Shown: positions 18,407-27,643 of the stretch, one piece after another
Layout: each line of letters starts with the position of its first letter
Position numbering within the stretch: the first letter of the stretch is position 1
Source of the DNA: Nitratireductor basaltis
GTDB taxonomy: Bacteria > Pseudomonadota > Alphaproteobacteria > Rhizobiales > Rhizobiaceae
Assembly: GCF_000733725.1 (NCBI RefSeq)
Contig: NZ_JMQM01000001.1
Span: 2,294,001 to 2,358,000, forward strand
Reading direction: 5' to 3'
Length of the DNA stretch: 64,000 nt
The notes under the pieces: generated by a model
The model's input: only the letters and a program-made list of their open reading frames with translations
The model's database searches: none
What the model was told of the DNA's origin: nothing
Made by a program: the position numbers and the translations under genes

Positions 18407-19690
18407 ATGGCTGTAACAATCTTCTCCATCATGGTCGTGCTGCTTCTTCTCGGCTTCCCCATGATGATCCCGCTTATCATCGGCTCCTTTGTCGGATTCT
18501 ACACGCTGTTCGGCGGCTTTGGTCAGCTGGAGACCATGGTCCAGCAGATGATGGCCGGTATCCGTCCCGCATCGCTGATCGCGGTGCCCATGTTCATCTT
18601 TGCTGCCGACATCATGACGCGCGGCCAGTCTGCGGGGCGCCTCATCGACATGGTCATGTCCTTCGTCGGGCATATCCGTGGCGGCCTTGCCGTATCCACG
18701 GCTGCGGCCTGTACCATGTTCGGCGCCGTTTCCGGTTCGACCCAGGCGACCGTCGTGGCAATCGGTTCACCCTTACGTCCGCGCATGCTGAAGGCCGGCT
18801 ACAATGACAGCTTCATTCTGGCGCTGATCGTCAATTCCTCCGACATCGCCTTCCTGATCCCGCCATCCATCGGCATGATCATCTATGGCGTCGTGTCGAA
18901 CACCTCGATTTCCGAGCTCTTCATTGCCGGTGTCGGCCCTGGTCTTCTGATCCTGCTGCTCTTCTCGATCTATTCCTACATCTACGCCGTGCGGCACAAT
19001 GTGCCCACGGAGGAGAAGGCGACATGGGGCGAGCGCCTGCGCACCACGCAGAAGGCTCTGTGGCCACTGGGTTTCCCGGCAATCATCATTGGCGGCATCT
19101 ATGGCGGCATTTTCAGCCCGACCGAGGCTGCAGCCGTTTGTGTTCTCTATGCCATCTTCCTTGAAATGGTGGTCTTCCGCGAGCTTGACCTGCACGGCCT
19201 GTACAAGACGGCCAAGTCCACCGGTCTTATCACTGCCGTTGTCTTCATCCTCGTGGCGGCGGGTGCGGCGTTCTCCTGGGTCATCTCCTTTGCGCAGATC
19301 CCCCAGCAGATCCTGGCCGGCATCGGCATCGACCAGATGGGCCAGATTGGCGTTCTGGTGGTCATCTCCATCGCCTTCTTCATCGGCTGCATGTTTGTCG
19401 ACCCGATCGTCGTGATCCTGGTTCTGGTCCCGATCTTTGCTCCGGTGGTGGACAATGTCGGCCTGGACCCGGTTCTGGTCGGCACGATCATCACGCTGCA
19501 GGTGGCGATCGGCTCGGCGACCCCGCCCTTCGGCTGCGACATCTTCACGGCCATCGCCGTCTTCAAGCGGCCCTATATGGATGTCGTGCGTGGTACGCCG
19601 CCCTTCATCCTGATCCTGCTTTGCGTCTCGGCGGCGCTGATCTTCTTCCCGCAGATCGCGCTCTTCCTGCGTGACCTGGCATTCCGCTAG
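18407..19690 (+). CDS. TRAP transporter large permease subunit (DctM-like)
   Basis: A 427-residue membrane protein with about 12 helices and two repeated halves. Typical DctM motifs are FGAVSGSTQATVVAIGS (about 105-121) and GSATPPFGCDIFTA, the two re-entrant hairpin regions that bind sodium and substrate. With DctQ it forms the sodium-driven channel that takes substrate from the binding protein. GAGGGCG precedes the ATG. The downstream UspA gene follows after 11 bases. Confidence 0.93.
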   Translation: MAVTIFSIMVVLLLLGFPMMIPLIIGSFVGFYTLFGGFGQLETMVQQMMAGIRPASLIAVPMFIFAADIMTRGQSAGRLIDMVMSFVGHIRGGLAVSTAAACTMFGAVSGSTQATVVAIGSPLRPRMLKAGYNDSFILALIVNSSDIAFLIPPSIGMIIYGVVSNTSISELFIAGVGPGLLILLLFSIYSYIYAVRHNVPTEEKATWGERLRTTQKALWPLGFPAIIIGGIYGGIFSPTEAAAVCVLYAIFLEMVVFRELDLHGLYKTAKSTGLITAVVFILVAAGAAFSWVISFAQIPQQILAGIGIDQMGQIGVLVVISIAFFIGCMFVDPIVVILVLVPIFAPVVDNVGLDPVLVGTIITLQVAIGSATPPFGCDIFTAIAVFKRPYMDVVRGTPPFILILLCVSAALIFFPQIALFLRDLAFR

Positions 19691-19701
19691 AAGGACTGGA
19701 A

Positions 19702-20139
19702 ATGTTCGAACGGATACTGGTACCGGTCGACGGCTCGCAAGGCGCACTCAAGGCGTTGAAACTCGCGGTCGAGATGCAGAAGACAACGGATGCGGAACTG
19801 TTGATCCTGACTGTCTACCGGCATCACAGTCTGCGTGAGAAGTCGATGTCCATGGTCAGGGCCAGTGATCCAAGCAACATGGATGACGTGCTGCGCGAAC
19901 ATTCCAGGGAGATCGCGGAACACGCCAAGCAATATGCGCTGGAGCATGAGAGCCCCCGCGCCCGCGCCTTTGTGAAGGCGGGCCAGCCAGCGCGCACCAT
20001 CGTGAAATTCGCCAAGGACAAGGAAGCGGACCTGATCGTGCTCGGCAGCCGTGGACTGGGTGATCTGGAGGGCTATCTCCTTGGCAGCGTTTCGCACAAG
20101 GTGACGAGCCTTGCGGATTGCCCTGTCATGGTGGTCTGA
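19702..20139 (+). CDS. UspA-family ATP-binding protein linked to TRAP transporter (TeaD-like)
   Basis: A 145-residue single-domain universal stress protein. The ATP-binding signature G-2x-G-9x-G-S is complete at Gly115, Gly118, Gly128 and Ser129, so it should bind ATP. It is the last gene of the TRAP operon, followed by a strong terminator. In Halomonas, TeaD occupies this place and modulates TeaABC uptake; a similar regulatory role is inferred here. Confidence 0.88.
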   Translation: MFERILVPVDGSQGALKALKLAVEMQKTTDAELLILTVYRHHSLREKSMSMVRASDPSNMDDVLREHSREIAEHAKQYALEHESPRARAFVKAGQPARTIVKFAKDKEADLIVLGSRGLGDLEGYLLGSVSHKVTSLADCPVMVV

Positions 20140-20161
20140 ACCGGCCCCAACTGGACGCAAC

Positions 20162-20196
20162 AAAAAAGCCCCGGCAGCGATGCCGGGGCTTTTTTT
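20162..20196. terminator. Bidirectional intrinsic terminator
   Basis: A perfect 9-bp stem GCCCCGGCA/TGCCGGGGC with loop GCGA is flanked by six A and seven T. It can end both the TRAP-UspA transcript and the converging acyl-CoA synthetase transcript. Confidence 0.95.
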
Positions 20197-20215
20197 GAAT
20201 GTGGTGCGTCGGCGG

Positions 20216-22261
20216 CTAGCGCAACTCGCGGCGCAGGATCTTGCCGACATTGGATTTCGGCAGTTCGTCGCGGAACTCGACATGGCGCGGGCGCTTGTAG
20301 CCCGTCAGCTTGTCGCGGCAGAACTCGATGATCTCTTCTTCGGTGAGGCTGTCGTCCTTGCGCACAACAAAGAGCTTGGGCACCTCGCCCGACTTCTCGT
20401 CCGGAACGCCAACGGCTGCAACTTCAAGCACCTTGGGATGGGCTGCAACAACGTCTTCCAGCTCGTTCGGATAGACGTTGAACCCGGAGACGAGGATCAT
20501 GTCCTTCTTGCGGTCCACGATCTTCACGAAGCCGCGCTCGTCCATGACGCCCATATCGCCGGAGCGGAAATAGCCGTCGGACGTCATCACCTTGGCTGTC
20601 TCTTCCGGGCGGTTCCAGTAGCCGGCCATGACCTGCGGACCCTTGATGCAGATCTCGCCCACATCGCCCTGCTTGACCTCCTTGCCGTCCTCGTCGCGGA
20701 TGGAAACATCCGTGGAGGGAAGCGGCAGGCCGATGGTGGCCGTAAACTCCTTCGCGTTGAACAGATTGGCAGTCGCGACCGGTGAGGTTTCCGACAGGCC
20801 ATAGCCTTCCGCGATCATGCAGCCGGTGAGCTTCATCCAGCGCTCGGCCACGGCCTTCTGCACCGCCATTCCGCCGCCGAAGGTGAGCTTCAGCGACGAG
20901 AAGTCCAGCTTCTGGAAATCCTCGTTGTTGAGCAGTGCGTTGAAGAGCGTGTTGAGGCCGGGGAAGACGTTGAACTTGTAATTCTTCAACTCCTTCACGA
21001 AGCCGGGAATATCGCGCGGGTTGGGGATCAGCACGTTTTCCGCGCCCAGCTTCACGCCCATCAGCGCGTTCACCGTCAGCGCGTATATGTGGTAGAGCGG
21101 CAAGGCACAGATATAGATGGAACGCTCCGGCCGGGCCTGATCGATATAGGCGGTCTCAAGCCACGCCTCGTTCTGCATCACATTGGCCATGACATTGCTG
21201 TGGGTGAGCATCGCGCCCTTGGCCACGCCGGTCGTGCCGCCGGTATATTGCAGGAATGCCACGTCTTCGAGCGTGCATTCGGGTTTGGTGTAGCTGGCGT
21301 CAGCACCCTTCTTCATTGCCGTCTTGAAGGACACATGATCGGCCAGCTTCCAATCCGGCACCATTTTCTTGACCTTGCGGACGACGAAGTTGACGATATG
21401 ACCCTTGAGGCCAAGCATGTCGCCCATGGTGGTGACAACAACATGCTTCACATCGGTCTTGCCAATGGCCGTCTGCAGCGTCTTGGCGAAATTCTCGAGA
21501 ATGACAATTGCCTCGGCACCGGAATCCTTGAGCTGGTGCTCAAGCTCGCGCGGGGTGTAGAGCGGATTGACATTCACCACCGTGTAGCCGGCGCGCAGAA
21601 TGGCCATCATCGCCACGGGATACTGCAAAACGTTGGGCATCATCACCGCAACGCGTGCGCCCTTCTTGAGACCCAGCGACTGGAGATAGGCCGCAAAGTC
21701 CCGCGAAGCGGATTCCAGTTCCGCGAAGGTGATCGATTTCCCCATGCAGGTGAAAGCCGGTCGGTCGGAATGCTTGCGGCAAGCCTCCACCAACATCTCA
21801 CCTATGGAATTATGCGCGAAAGGAGGAATCTCCGCCGGCAAAACGTCCGGATAGGTCGCCAGCCATGGCCGCGGTCCGGTCTTGGCCGTCCCCTTTGCTG
21901 CCGAAGCGGATTTCGCAGCGGGCTTTTTCGGTGCCGCCTTTGCCGCGGCGGCAGGTTTTGCGGCACCCTTGGCTGCTGCGCCTGCTTTCGTTGCGCTGGA
22001 ACGCGTGGTGGATCTGGAGGATGTTGCAGCGGCGGCCTTGCCTGCGGGCTTCGCTGGTGCCTTGCGGGCAGCTGTTTTTGGCGCGGAAGTCGCCTTTGCG
22101 TCTGTCGATGCGGTTTTGGCCGGAGCAGCCGCTTTCGTGGTCTTCTTGCGCGCGGGCTTGGGGGCGTCTGCGACTTCTCCCTCGGCTGCAGACTTCGCTG
22201 GTGCCTTGCGCGCCCGCGTCTTCGGGGCGCTGGTGGTCTTCGTATCGCTCGACTTCGCCAA
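20216..22261 (-). CDS. fadD: Long-chain acyl-CoA synthetase with histone-H1-like N-terminal tail
   Basis: The 681-residue product activates fatty acids to acyl-CoA. Residues from about 130 onward are a normal AMP-forming synthetase: [12 protein letters not shown] (P-loop), GYGLSETSP, and the C-terminal KILRREL. The first 129 residues are an Ala/Lys/Pro/Thr-rich low-complexity tail like histone H1 or the tails of some mycobacterial and Bordetella nucleoid proteins. It contains an internal copy: [13 protein letters not shown] (11-23) and [13 protein letters not shown] (59-71). The start is TTG 22261 with AGGGAGGG seven bases ahead. No other start lies at the domain boundary, so the tail is likely translated. 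Confidence 0.9.
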   Translation of the reverse strand: MAKSSDTKTTSAPKTRARKAPAKSAAEGEVADAPKPARKKTTKAAAPAKTASTDAKATSAPKTAARKAPAKPAGKAAAATSSRSTTRSSATKAGAAAKGAAKPAAAAKAAPKKPAAKSASAAKGTAKTGPRPWLATYPDVLPAEIPPFAHNSIGEMLVEACRKHSDRPAFTCMGKSITFAELESASRDFAAYLQSLGLKKGARVAVMMPNVLQYPVAMMAILRAGYTVVNVNPLYTPRELEHQLKDSGAEAIVILENFAKTLQTAIGKTDVKHVVVTTMGDMLGLKGHIVNFVVRKVKKMVPDWKLADHVSFKTAMKKGADASYTKPECTLEDVAFLQYTGGTTGVAKGAMLTHSNVMANVMQNEAWLETAYIDQARPERSIYICALPLYHIYALTVNALMGVKLGAENVLIPNPRDIPGFVKELKNYKFNVFPGLNTLFNALLNNEDFQKLDFSSLKLTFGGGMAVQKAVAERWMKLTGCMIAEGYGLSETSPVATANLFNAKEFTATIGLPLPSTDVSIRDEDGKEVKQGDVGEICIKGPQVMAGYWNRPEETAKVMTSDGYFRSGDMGVMDERGFVKIVDRKKDMILVSGFNVYPNELEDVVAAHPKVLEVAAVGVPDEKSGEVPKLFVVRKDDSLTEEEIIEFCRDKLTGYKRPRHVEFRDELPKSNVGKILRRELR

Positions 22262-22434
22262 AATTTCCCTCCCTGGAAAAAGATGTTCTGACTTTAACGT
22301 ACACGTCAACGGGAAAATGCAAGCCCAAATTTTATGGTGAACCTGCCCCTGAAGGTTTCAAAGCGCTTGCACTCATAACACCACCTTATGGTGTGAACCC
22401 GTTGTGTAGCAAGGGGTTCGTGCGATTCATCCCA

Positions 22435-22986
22435 CTATTGACCGTAGCCTTCATGCCCTTCCAGAAATGCCTCTTCTTCCTGAGTGCTATCCCTGTCCAG
22501 AACACGGTTACGGTGTGGAAAACGCCCGAAGCGCGCGATGATGTCGCGATGCTCGACCGCATATTTGCGTGCATTTTCATTCCCGAGCGCCGTGAACAGT
22601 TCCACCGCCCGATCCTGATCGCCCATGGCCTCGGAATGCATCAGCGGCATGTAGAGAAACTGCTTCTGCTTCGTCTCCATCTCCTTGTCGAAGCCACGCG
22701 AGAGCGCATGATGGCACAGATCCAAGGCTAACCGGTCGAAAGCAAAGGCACGGCTGGTGCGGCGGTAGATATTGCGCGGAAACTGGTCGCACAGGATCAC
22801 CCCTGCAAGAGCACCGTCCACTGTCGTCCTTGCTTCATCCGGCACCTCTTCCGCAAACTCCTGCAGGATGGGCTCGAACCGGTTGCGGATGGTCGTGTCG
22901 ATTTCCTCGTTGGCGGTGAACCATTGCTCCGGCGTCAGTTCCGTGAACCAGAAGTCCAGCACGCCCTTCTTCCAATCCGCTTCCAT
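22435..22986 (-). CDS. DUF924 family protein
   Basis: A 183-residue cytoplasmic helical protein of the DUF924 family, recognised by VLDFWF near the N-terminus, DQFPRNIYRRTSRAFAFD (about 67-84), LYMPLMHSE and the C-terminal RFGRFPHRN. The fold resembles tetratricopeptide-like helices; biochemical function is unknown. The second ATG (22986) has GGAG seven bases upstream and is preferred to the ATG six bases earlier. It precedes fadD on the same strand by about 170 bases. Confidence 0.85.
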   Translation of the reverse strand: MEADWKKGVLDFWFTELTPEQWFTANEEIDTTIRNRFEPILQEFAEEVPDEARTTVDGALAGVILCDQFPRNIYRRTSRAFAFDRLALDLCHHALSRGFDKEMETKQKQFLYMPLMHSEAMGDQDRAVELFTALGNENARKYAVEHRDIIARFGRFPHRNRVLDRDSTQEEEAFLEGHEGYGQ

Positions 22987-23182
22987 GTCCATTCTCCACG
23001 ACCTTGTCTCGGTTCTTCACAGGCTGAAGGTAAAGGCAGCGCCGCGCAACAATATTCATGATATGTGAAATTTTATTGCGGCGATCTGCCAAAGGGGAGT
23101 TCCCAGTTCCAATGATCTTTGCTTATATGCCCGCTCCAAGAGCCGGGATGGGACGGCTCACATAACGACAGGGAGAAACCTG

Positions 23183-24778
23183 ATGAAAACCCGTTTGACG
23201 TTTGCGGCTGCACTCATGGCTGCCACGATGCTCAGTGGCGCTGCAGCAGCCAAGACACTCGTCTATTGCTCCGAAGGCAGCCCGGAGGGATTTGACCCGG
23301 CGCTTTACACCGCCGGCACCACCTTCGACGCCTCGTCGAAGCCGGTTTACAACCGTCTCGTGCAGTTCAAGCCTGGCACCACGGAAGTTGTTCCAGGTCT
23401 GGCCGAAAGCTGGGAAATCTCCGAGGACGGCACGGAAGTCACTTTCAAGCTTCGCGAAGGCGTCAAGTTCCATTCGACGGACTACTTCACGCCGTCTCGC
23501 GACTTCAATGCCGATGACGTGATCTTCTCCTTCGAGCGTCAGCTCAAGGAAGACAACGCCTACAACTCCTATGTTGAAGGCGCGTCCTGGGAATATTTCA
23601 ACGCCATGTCCATGCCGGACCTGCTCGAGTCCATCGAGAAGGTTGACGACTATACGGTGAAGTTCAACCTGACCCGTCCGGAAGCACCGTTCATTGCGAA
23701 TCTCGCCATGGACTTCGCATCGATCTTCTCGAAGGAATATGCCGACAAGCTGGCAGAAGCCGGCAGTGAATCCGATCTGAACCAGAAGCCGATCGGCACC
23801 GGTCCCTTCCAGTTCGTTGCCTACCAGCCCGACGCGGTCATCCGCTACAAGGCCAACCCGGACTACTGGGCAGGCAAGCAGCCGATCGACGATCTCGTCT
23901 TCGCCATCACCACGGAAGCTTCCGTGCGTCAGCAGAAGCTGCTCGCGGGCGAATGCCATGTCATGCCATACCCGAACCCGGCAGACGTGCAGAGCCTGAA
24001 GGACGACGAGAATATCGAGGTGATGGAGCAGGAAGGCCTCAATGTCGGCTACCTCGCCTACAACACCAAGCAGGAACCGTTCGACAAGCCGGAAGTGCGC
24101 AAGGCGCTGAACATGGCCATCAACAAGGAAGCCATCCTTGATGCCGTGTTCCAGGGTGCAGGCGAAGCTGCCAAGAACCCGATCCCGCCGACGATGTGGT
24201 CTTACAACGAGAATGTTGAAGACGACGCGTATGATCCGGAAGCAGCCAAGAAGATGCTGGAAGAAGCTGGCGTCTCCGACCTTTCCATGAAGGTCTGGGC
24301 AATGCCGGTGCAGCGTCCCTACAACCCGAATGCCCGCCGCATGGCCGAGCTGATACAGGAAGACTTCTCCAAGATCGGCGTCGATGTGGAAATCGTCTCC
24401 TATGAGTGGGGCGAGTATCTGGAGCGTTCGAAGGCTGAAGACCGCGACGGTGCGGTTCTGCTCGGTTGGACGGGTGACAATGGTGATCCGGACAACTTCC
24501 TCGCCGTTCTTCTCGGCTGCGACGCCGTAGGCGGTTCCAACCGCGCACAGTGGTGCAACGAGGAGTTCGACAACCTGGTGCAGAAGGCCAAGACGCTTTC
24601 GACGCAGGAAGAACGCGCCGAGCTCTACATGGAGGCCCAGGAGGTCTTCAAGCGTGAAGCTCCATGGGCAACCATCGCTCACTCCGTCGTTCACATGCCA
24701 ATGCGCAAGGAAGTCACCGGCTACAAGATGGACCCGCTCGGCGGCCACTCCTTCGAAGGCGTGGACATTTCCGAGTAA
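23183..24778 (+). CDS. dppA: Dipeptide ABC transporter substrate-binding protein (DppA-like)
   Basis: A 531-residue periplasmic protein of the SBP_bac_5 family. The signal peptide ends at SGAAAA (about residue 22). Mature start KTLVYCSEGSPEGFDP is characteristic of DppA, as is the cysteine pair region LLAGECHVMPYPNPADV. Binds dipeptides, and in some bacteria haem or aminolevulinate. GGGAG precedes the ATG. It leads a complete dppABCDF operon; a strong hairpin lies between it and dppB. Confidence 0.95.
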   Translation: MKTRLTFAAALMAATMLSGAAAAKTLVYCSEGSPEGFDPALYTAGTTFDASSKPVYNRLVQFKPGTTEVVPGLAESWEISEDGTEVTFKLREGVKFHSTDYFTPSRDFNADDVIFSFERQLKEDNAYNSYVEGASWEYFNAMSMPDLLESIEKVDDYTVKFNLTRPEAPFIANLAMDFASIFSKEYADKLAEAGSESDLNQKPIGTGPFQFVAYQPDAVIRYKANPDYWAGKQPIDDLVFAITTEASVRQQKLLAGECHVMPYPNPADVQSLKDDENIEVMEQEGLNVGYLAYNTKQEPFDKPEVRKALNMAINKEAILDAVFQGAGEAAKNPIPPTMWSYNENVEDDAYDPEAAKKMLEEAGVSDLSMKVWAMPVQRPYNPNARRMAELIQEDFSKIGVDVEIVSYEWGEYLERSKAEDRDGAVLLGWTGDNGDPDNFLAVLLGCDAVGGSNRAQWCNEEFDNLVQKAKTLSTQEERAELYMEAQEVFKREAPWATIAHSVVHMPMRKEVTGYKMDPLGGHSFEGVDISE

Positions 24779-24801
24779 GCCACTTCACTCTAAGACAGGA
24801 A

Positions 24802-24829
24802 CCGGCGGCAGCTTAGAAGCTGTCGCCGG
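24802..24829 (+). terminator. Attenuator-like hairpin between dppA and dppB
   Basis: CCGGCGGCAGCTT pairs with AAGCTGTCGCCGG (one G-T pair) around loop AG, followed by CTTT. The stem ends about 11 bases before the dppB ATG, so it may reduce both transcription and translation of the permease. Confidence 0.7.
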
Positions 24830-24840
24830 CTTTGCCGTTC

Positions 24841-25845
24841 ATGTTTCGGTTTTTTCTTTCCCGGCTGGCGCTGTTGATCCCGACCTTTATCGGTGTGTCC
24901 ATCGTCGCCTTCTCCTTCATTCGACTGCTGCCCGGCGACCCAATCATGCTATTGGCCGGCGAGCGCGGCATGTCGCAGGAACGCTATGACGAGCTGCGCG
25001 CGGCCTATGGCTTCGACCAGCCGATCTTCATGCAGTATTTCAACTACATGGCGGATCTTCTCCAGGGTGATTTCGGCACGTCCATCGTGACCAAGCGCCC
25101 TGTTCTCGAGGAGTTCATGACCCTGTTCCCGGCGACAATCGAGCTGTCGCTTTGCGCCATCATCGTTGCCATCGCCATCGGTGTTCCGGTCGGCGTGATT
25201 GCGGCCGTACGGCGCGGCTCGTGGCTCGACCAGTCGGTGATGGGTGCTGCCCTTGTCGGCTATTCCATGCCGATCTTCTGGTGGGGCCTGCTGCTGATCA
25301 TCCTGTTCTCCGGCATCCTTCAGTGGACGCCCGTTTCAGGCCGGATCTCGCTTCTCTACTTCTTCCCCCAGGTGACCGGCTTCATGCTGATCGACAGCCT
25401 GCTTTCGGGACAGAAGGGAGCCTTTGCCTCTGCCGTATCACATCTCATCCTGCCGACCATCGTGCTGGCAACGATCCCGCTTGCGGTGATTGCCCGCCAG
25501 ACGCGCTCGGCCATGCTGGAGGTGCTGGGCGAGGACTATGTGCGCACGGCCCGCTCCAAGGGCCTGCCGCCGCGTCGGGTCATTGGCCTTCACGCTCTGC
25601 GCAACGCACTCATCCCCGTCATCACCACGATCGGCCTGCAGGTCGGCGTGCTGCTTGCCGGCGCCATCCTGACGGAAACGATCTTTTCGTGGCCTGGCAT
25701 CGGCAAATGGATGGTGGATAGCGTCTTCAAGCGCGACTACGCCGTGGTGCAGGGTGGCCTTCTCCTGATCGCCGCCATCATCATGATCGTGAACCTGATC
25801 GTCGACGTGCTCTACGGTCTGATCAACCCCAGAATCAGGCACTGA
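24841..25845 (+). CDS. dppB: Dipeptide ABC transporter permease (DppB-like)
   Basis: A 334-residue membrane protein with six predicted helices. Family elements include the N-terminus MFRFFLSRLALLIPTFIGVS, the EAA loop MLEVLGEDYVRTARSKGLP and the C-terminal YGLINPRIRH. The start ATG 24841 has no separate Shine-Dalgarno sequence because a hairpin lies immediately upstream; a TTG at 24832 is an alternative. Together with DppC it forms the channel. Confidence 0.93.
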   Translation: MFRFFLSRLALLIPTFIGVSIVAFSFIRLLPGDPIMLLAGERGMSQERYDELRAAYGFDQPIFMQYFNYMADLLQGDFGTSIVTKRPVLEEFMTLFPATIELSLCAIIVAIAIGVPVGVIAAVRRGSWLDQSVMGAALVGYSMPIFWWGLLLIILFSGILQWTPVSGRISLLYFFPQVTGFMLIDSLLSGQKGAFASAVSHLILPTIVLATIPLAVIARQTRSAMLEVLGEDYVRTARSKGLPPRRVIGLHALRNALIPVITTIGLQVGVLLAGAILTETIFSWPGIGKWMVDSVFKRDYAVVQGGLLLIAAIIMIVNLIVDVLYGLINPRIRH

Positions 25846-25848
25846 ACA

Positions 25849-26778
25849 ATGTCACAAGCAAAAGACGCCAATGCGGCTATCGGCCTTGAAGGCGGCAAGC
25901 AGATTGCCGTCACCCGCCGCGCACGCCTTGCCGAGTTCTGGTACTATTTCAGCCAGAACAAGGGCGCGGTCATCGGCCTTTACGTTTTCCTCGCCATCGT
26001 GGTCATCGCGCTTCTGGCGCCGGTAATCGCACCGCACAGCCCAAGCGTTCAGAACCGTGGCGCGTTCCTCCTGCCGCCCGTCTGGCAGGAAGGCGGCAAC
26101 TGGTCCTTCATCCTTGGCACGGATGCGGTGGGCCGCGACCTTCTTTCGCGCCTCATCTATGGTGCGCGCTTCTCACTCTTTATCGGCGTGGTCGTCGTGT
26201 CGGTGGCGGTGTCCGTCGGCATCTTCATCGGGCTGATTGCCGGCTATTTCCGTGGTGCGGTCGATACCGTCATCATGCGCGCCATGGATATCATCCTGGC
26301 CTTCCCGTCCCTGCTTCTGGCGCTCGTTCTCGTTGCCATTCTGGGACCGGGCCTCGTCAATGCGATGATCGCGATCGCGCTTGTGCAGCAGCCGCACTAT
26401 GTGCGCCTGACGCGTGCTGCGGTCATGAGCGAGAAGGGCCGCGACTATGTGACCGCCGCGCGCGTGGCAGGTGCGTCGAACATCCGGCTGATGTTCAAGA
26501 CCATCCTGCCCAACTGCACCGCACCGCTTATCGTGCAGGCAGCGCTCTCCTTCTCCACGGCAATTCTGGATGCAGCAGCACTCGGCTTCCTTGGCATGGG
26601 TGCGCAGCCGCCGACGCCGGAATGGGGAACCATGCTTGCCGAGGCCCGCGAATTCATTTTGCGCGCCTGGTGGGTCGTCACCTTCCCCGGCATCGCGATC
26701 CTGGTCACGGTGCTTGCCATCAACCTCATGGGCGACGGTCTTCGCGACGCGCTCGATCCCAAGCTGAAGAGGTCCTGA
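25849..26778 (+). CDS. dppC: Dipeptide ABC transporter permease (DppC-like)
   Basis: A 309-residue permease with the FGTDAVGRDLLSR-equivalent LGTDAVGRDLLSR (about 88-100), an EAA loop with YVTAARVAGASN and the C-terminus GDGLRDALDPKLK. The stretch after its first helix is short, unlike the OppC protein of the window. It starts three bases after dppB. Confidence 0.94.
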   Translation: MSQAKDANAAIGLEGGKQIAVTRRARLAEFWYYFSQNKGAVIGLYVFLAIVVIALLAPVIAPHSPSVQNRGAFLLPPVWQEGGNWSFILGTDAVGRDLLSRLIYGARFSLFIGVVVVSVAVSVGIFIGLIAGYFRGAVDTVIMRAMDIILAFPSLLLALVLVAILGPGLVNAMIAIALVQQPHYVRLTRAAVMSEKGRDYVTAARVAGASNIRLMFKTILPNCTAPLIVQAALSFSTAILDAAALGFLGMGAQPPTPEWGTMLAEAREFILRAWWVVTFPGIAILVTVLAINLMGDGLRDALDPKLKRS

Positions 26779-26779
26779 C

Positions 26780-27643
26780 ATGGCTGACAACGGACATCTT
26801 CTCGAAATCGAGAACCTCACCGTCGAATTCGATACCGCAGGCGGCGTGCTTCGCGCCGTCAATGGTGTGTCGCTCCATGTCGACCAGCGCGAGGTGCTTG
26901 CAATCGTGGGTGAATCGGGCTCCGGCAAGTCGGTCTCGATGCTGGCCGTCATGGGCCTTCTGCCCTGGACGGCTCGCGTGACCGCCGATGCCATGCGTTT
27001 CCAGGGCCGCGACATCCTCAATCTGTCGCCGTCGGAGCGCCGCAGGATCGTTGGCAAGGACATCGCCATGATCTTCCAGGAGCCGATTGCAAGCCTGAAC
27101 CCCTGCTTCACCGTCGGCTACCAGATCGACGAGACGCTGAAAATGCACACCAATCTCAACAGCCGCCAGCGGCGTGAACGCACGGTGGAGCTGTTCGAGG
27201 CAGTGGGCCTGCCCAATGCGGGGGATCGGCTCAACGCCTATCCGCACCAGATGTCGGGCGGGCAGTGCCAGCGCGTGATGATCGCCATGGCAATTGCGTG
27301 CAATCCGAAGCTGCTCATCGCTGACGAGCCAACCACGGCACTCGACGTGACGATCCAGAAGCAGATCCTCGACCTTCTCGTTTCCATCCAGGAGGAGAAG
27401 GGAATGGGCATGATCATGATTACCCATGACATGGGCGTCGTCGCCGAGACCGCCGACCGCGTTATCGTGCAGTACAAGGGCCGCAAGATGGAGGAAGCCG
27501 ACGTGCTTTCGCTCTTCGAGAACCCGAAGAGCAATTACACGCGCGCGCTTCTGTCGGCCCTGCCCGAGAATGCCACCGGCGACCGTCTGCCGACCGTCTC
27601 CGACTTCAACTTCGAAGAGGCACCCGCCGAGGGAGCACAGTGA
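26780..27643 (+). CDS. dppD: Dipeptide ABC transporter ATPase (DppD-like)
   Basis: A 287-residue nucleotide-binding subunit: Walker A GESGSGKS (about 38-45), signature MSGGQCQRV, Walker B LLIADEP and the OppD-type C-terminal region. The cysteine inside SGGQCQR replaces the usual arginine, an uncommon but probably tolerated change. Begins one base after the dppC stop; its own stop overlaps dppF as TGATG. Confidence 0.93.
   Translation: MADNGHLLEIENLTVEFDTAGGVLRAVNGVSLHVDQREVLAIVGESGSGKSVSMLAVMGLLPWTARVTADAMRFQGRDILNLSPSERRRIVGKDIAMIFQEPIASLNPCFTVGYQIDETLKMHTNLNSRQRRERTVELFEAVGLPNAGDRLNAYPHQMSGGQCQRVMIAMAIACNPKLLIADEPTTALDVTIQKQILDLLVSIQEEKGMGMIMITHDMGVVAETADRVIVQYKGRKMEEADVLSLFENPKSNYTRALLSALPENATGDRLPTVSDFNFEEAPAEGAQ

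Noticed and set aside
20111-20785. Plus-strand frames over the fadD gene
   Set aside because: They run antisense to the synthetase, through the terminator, and have no start signal.
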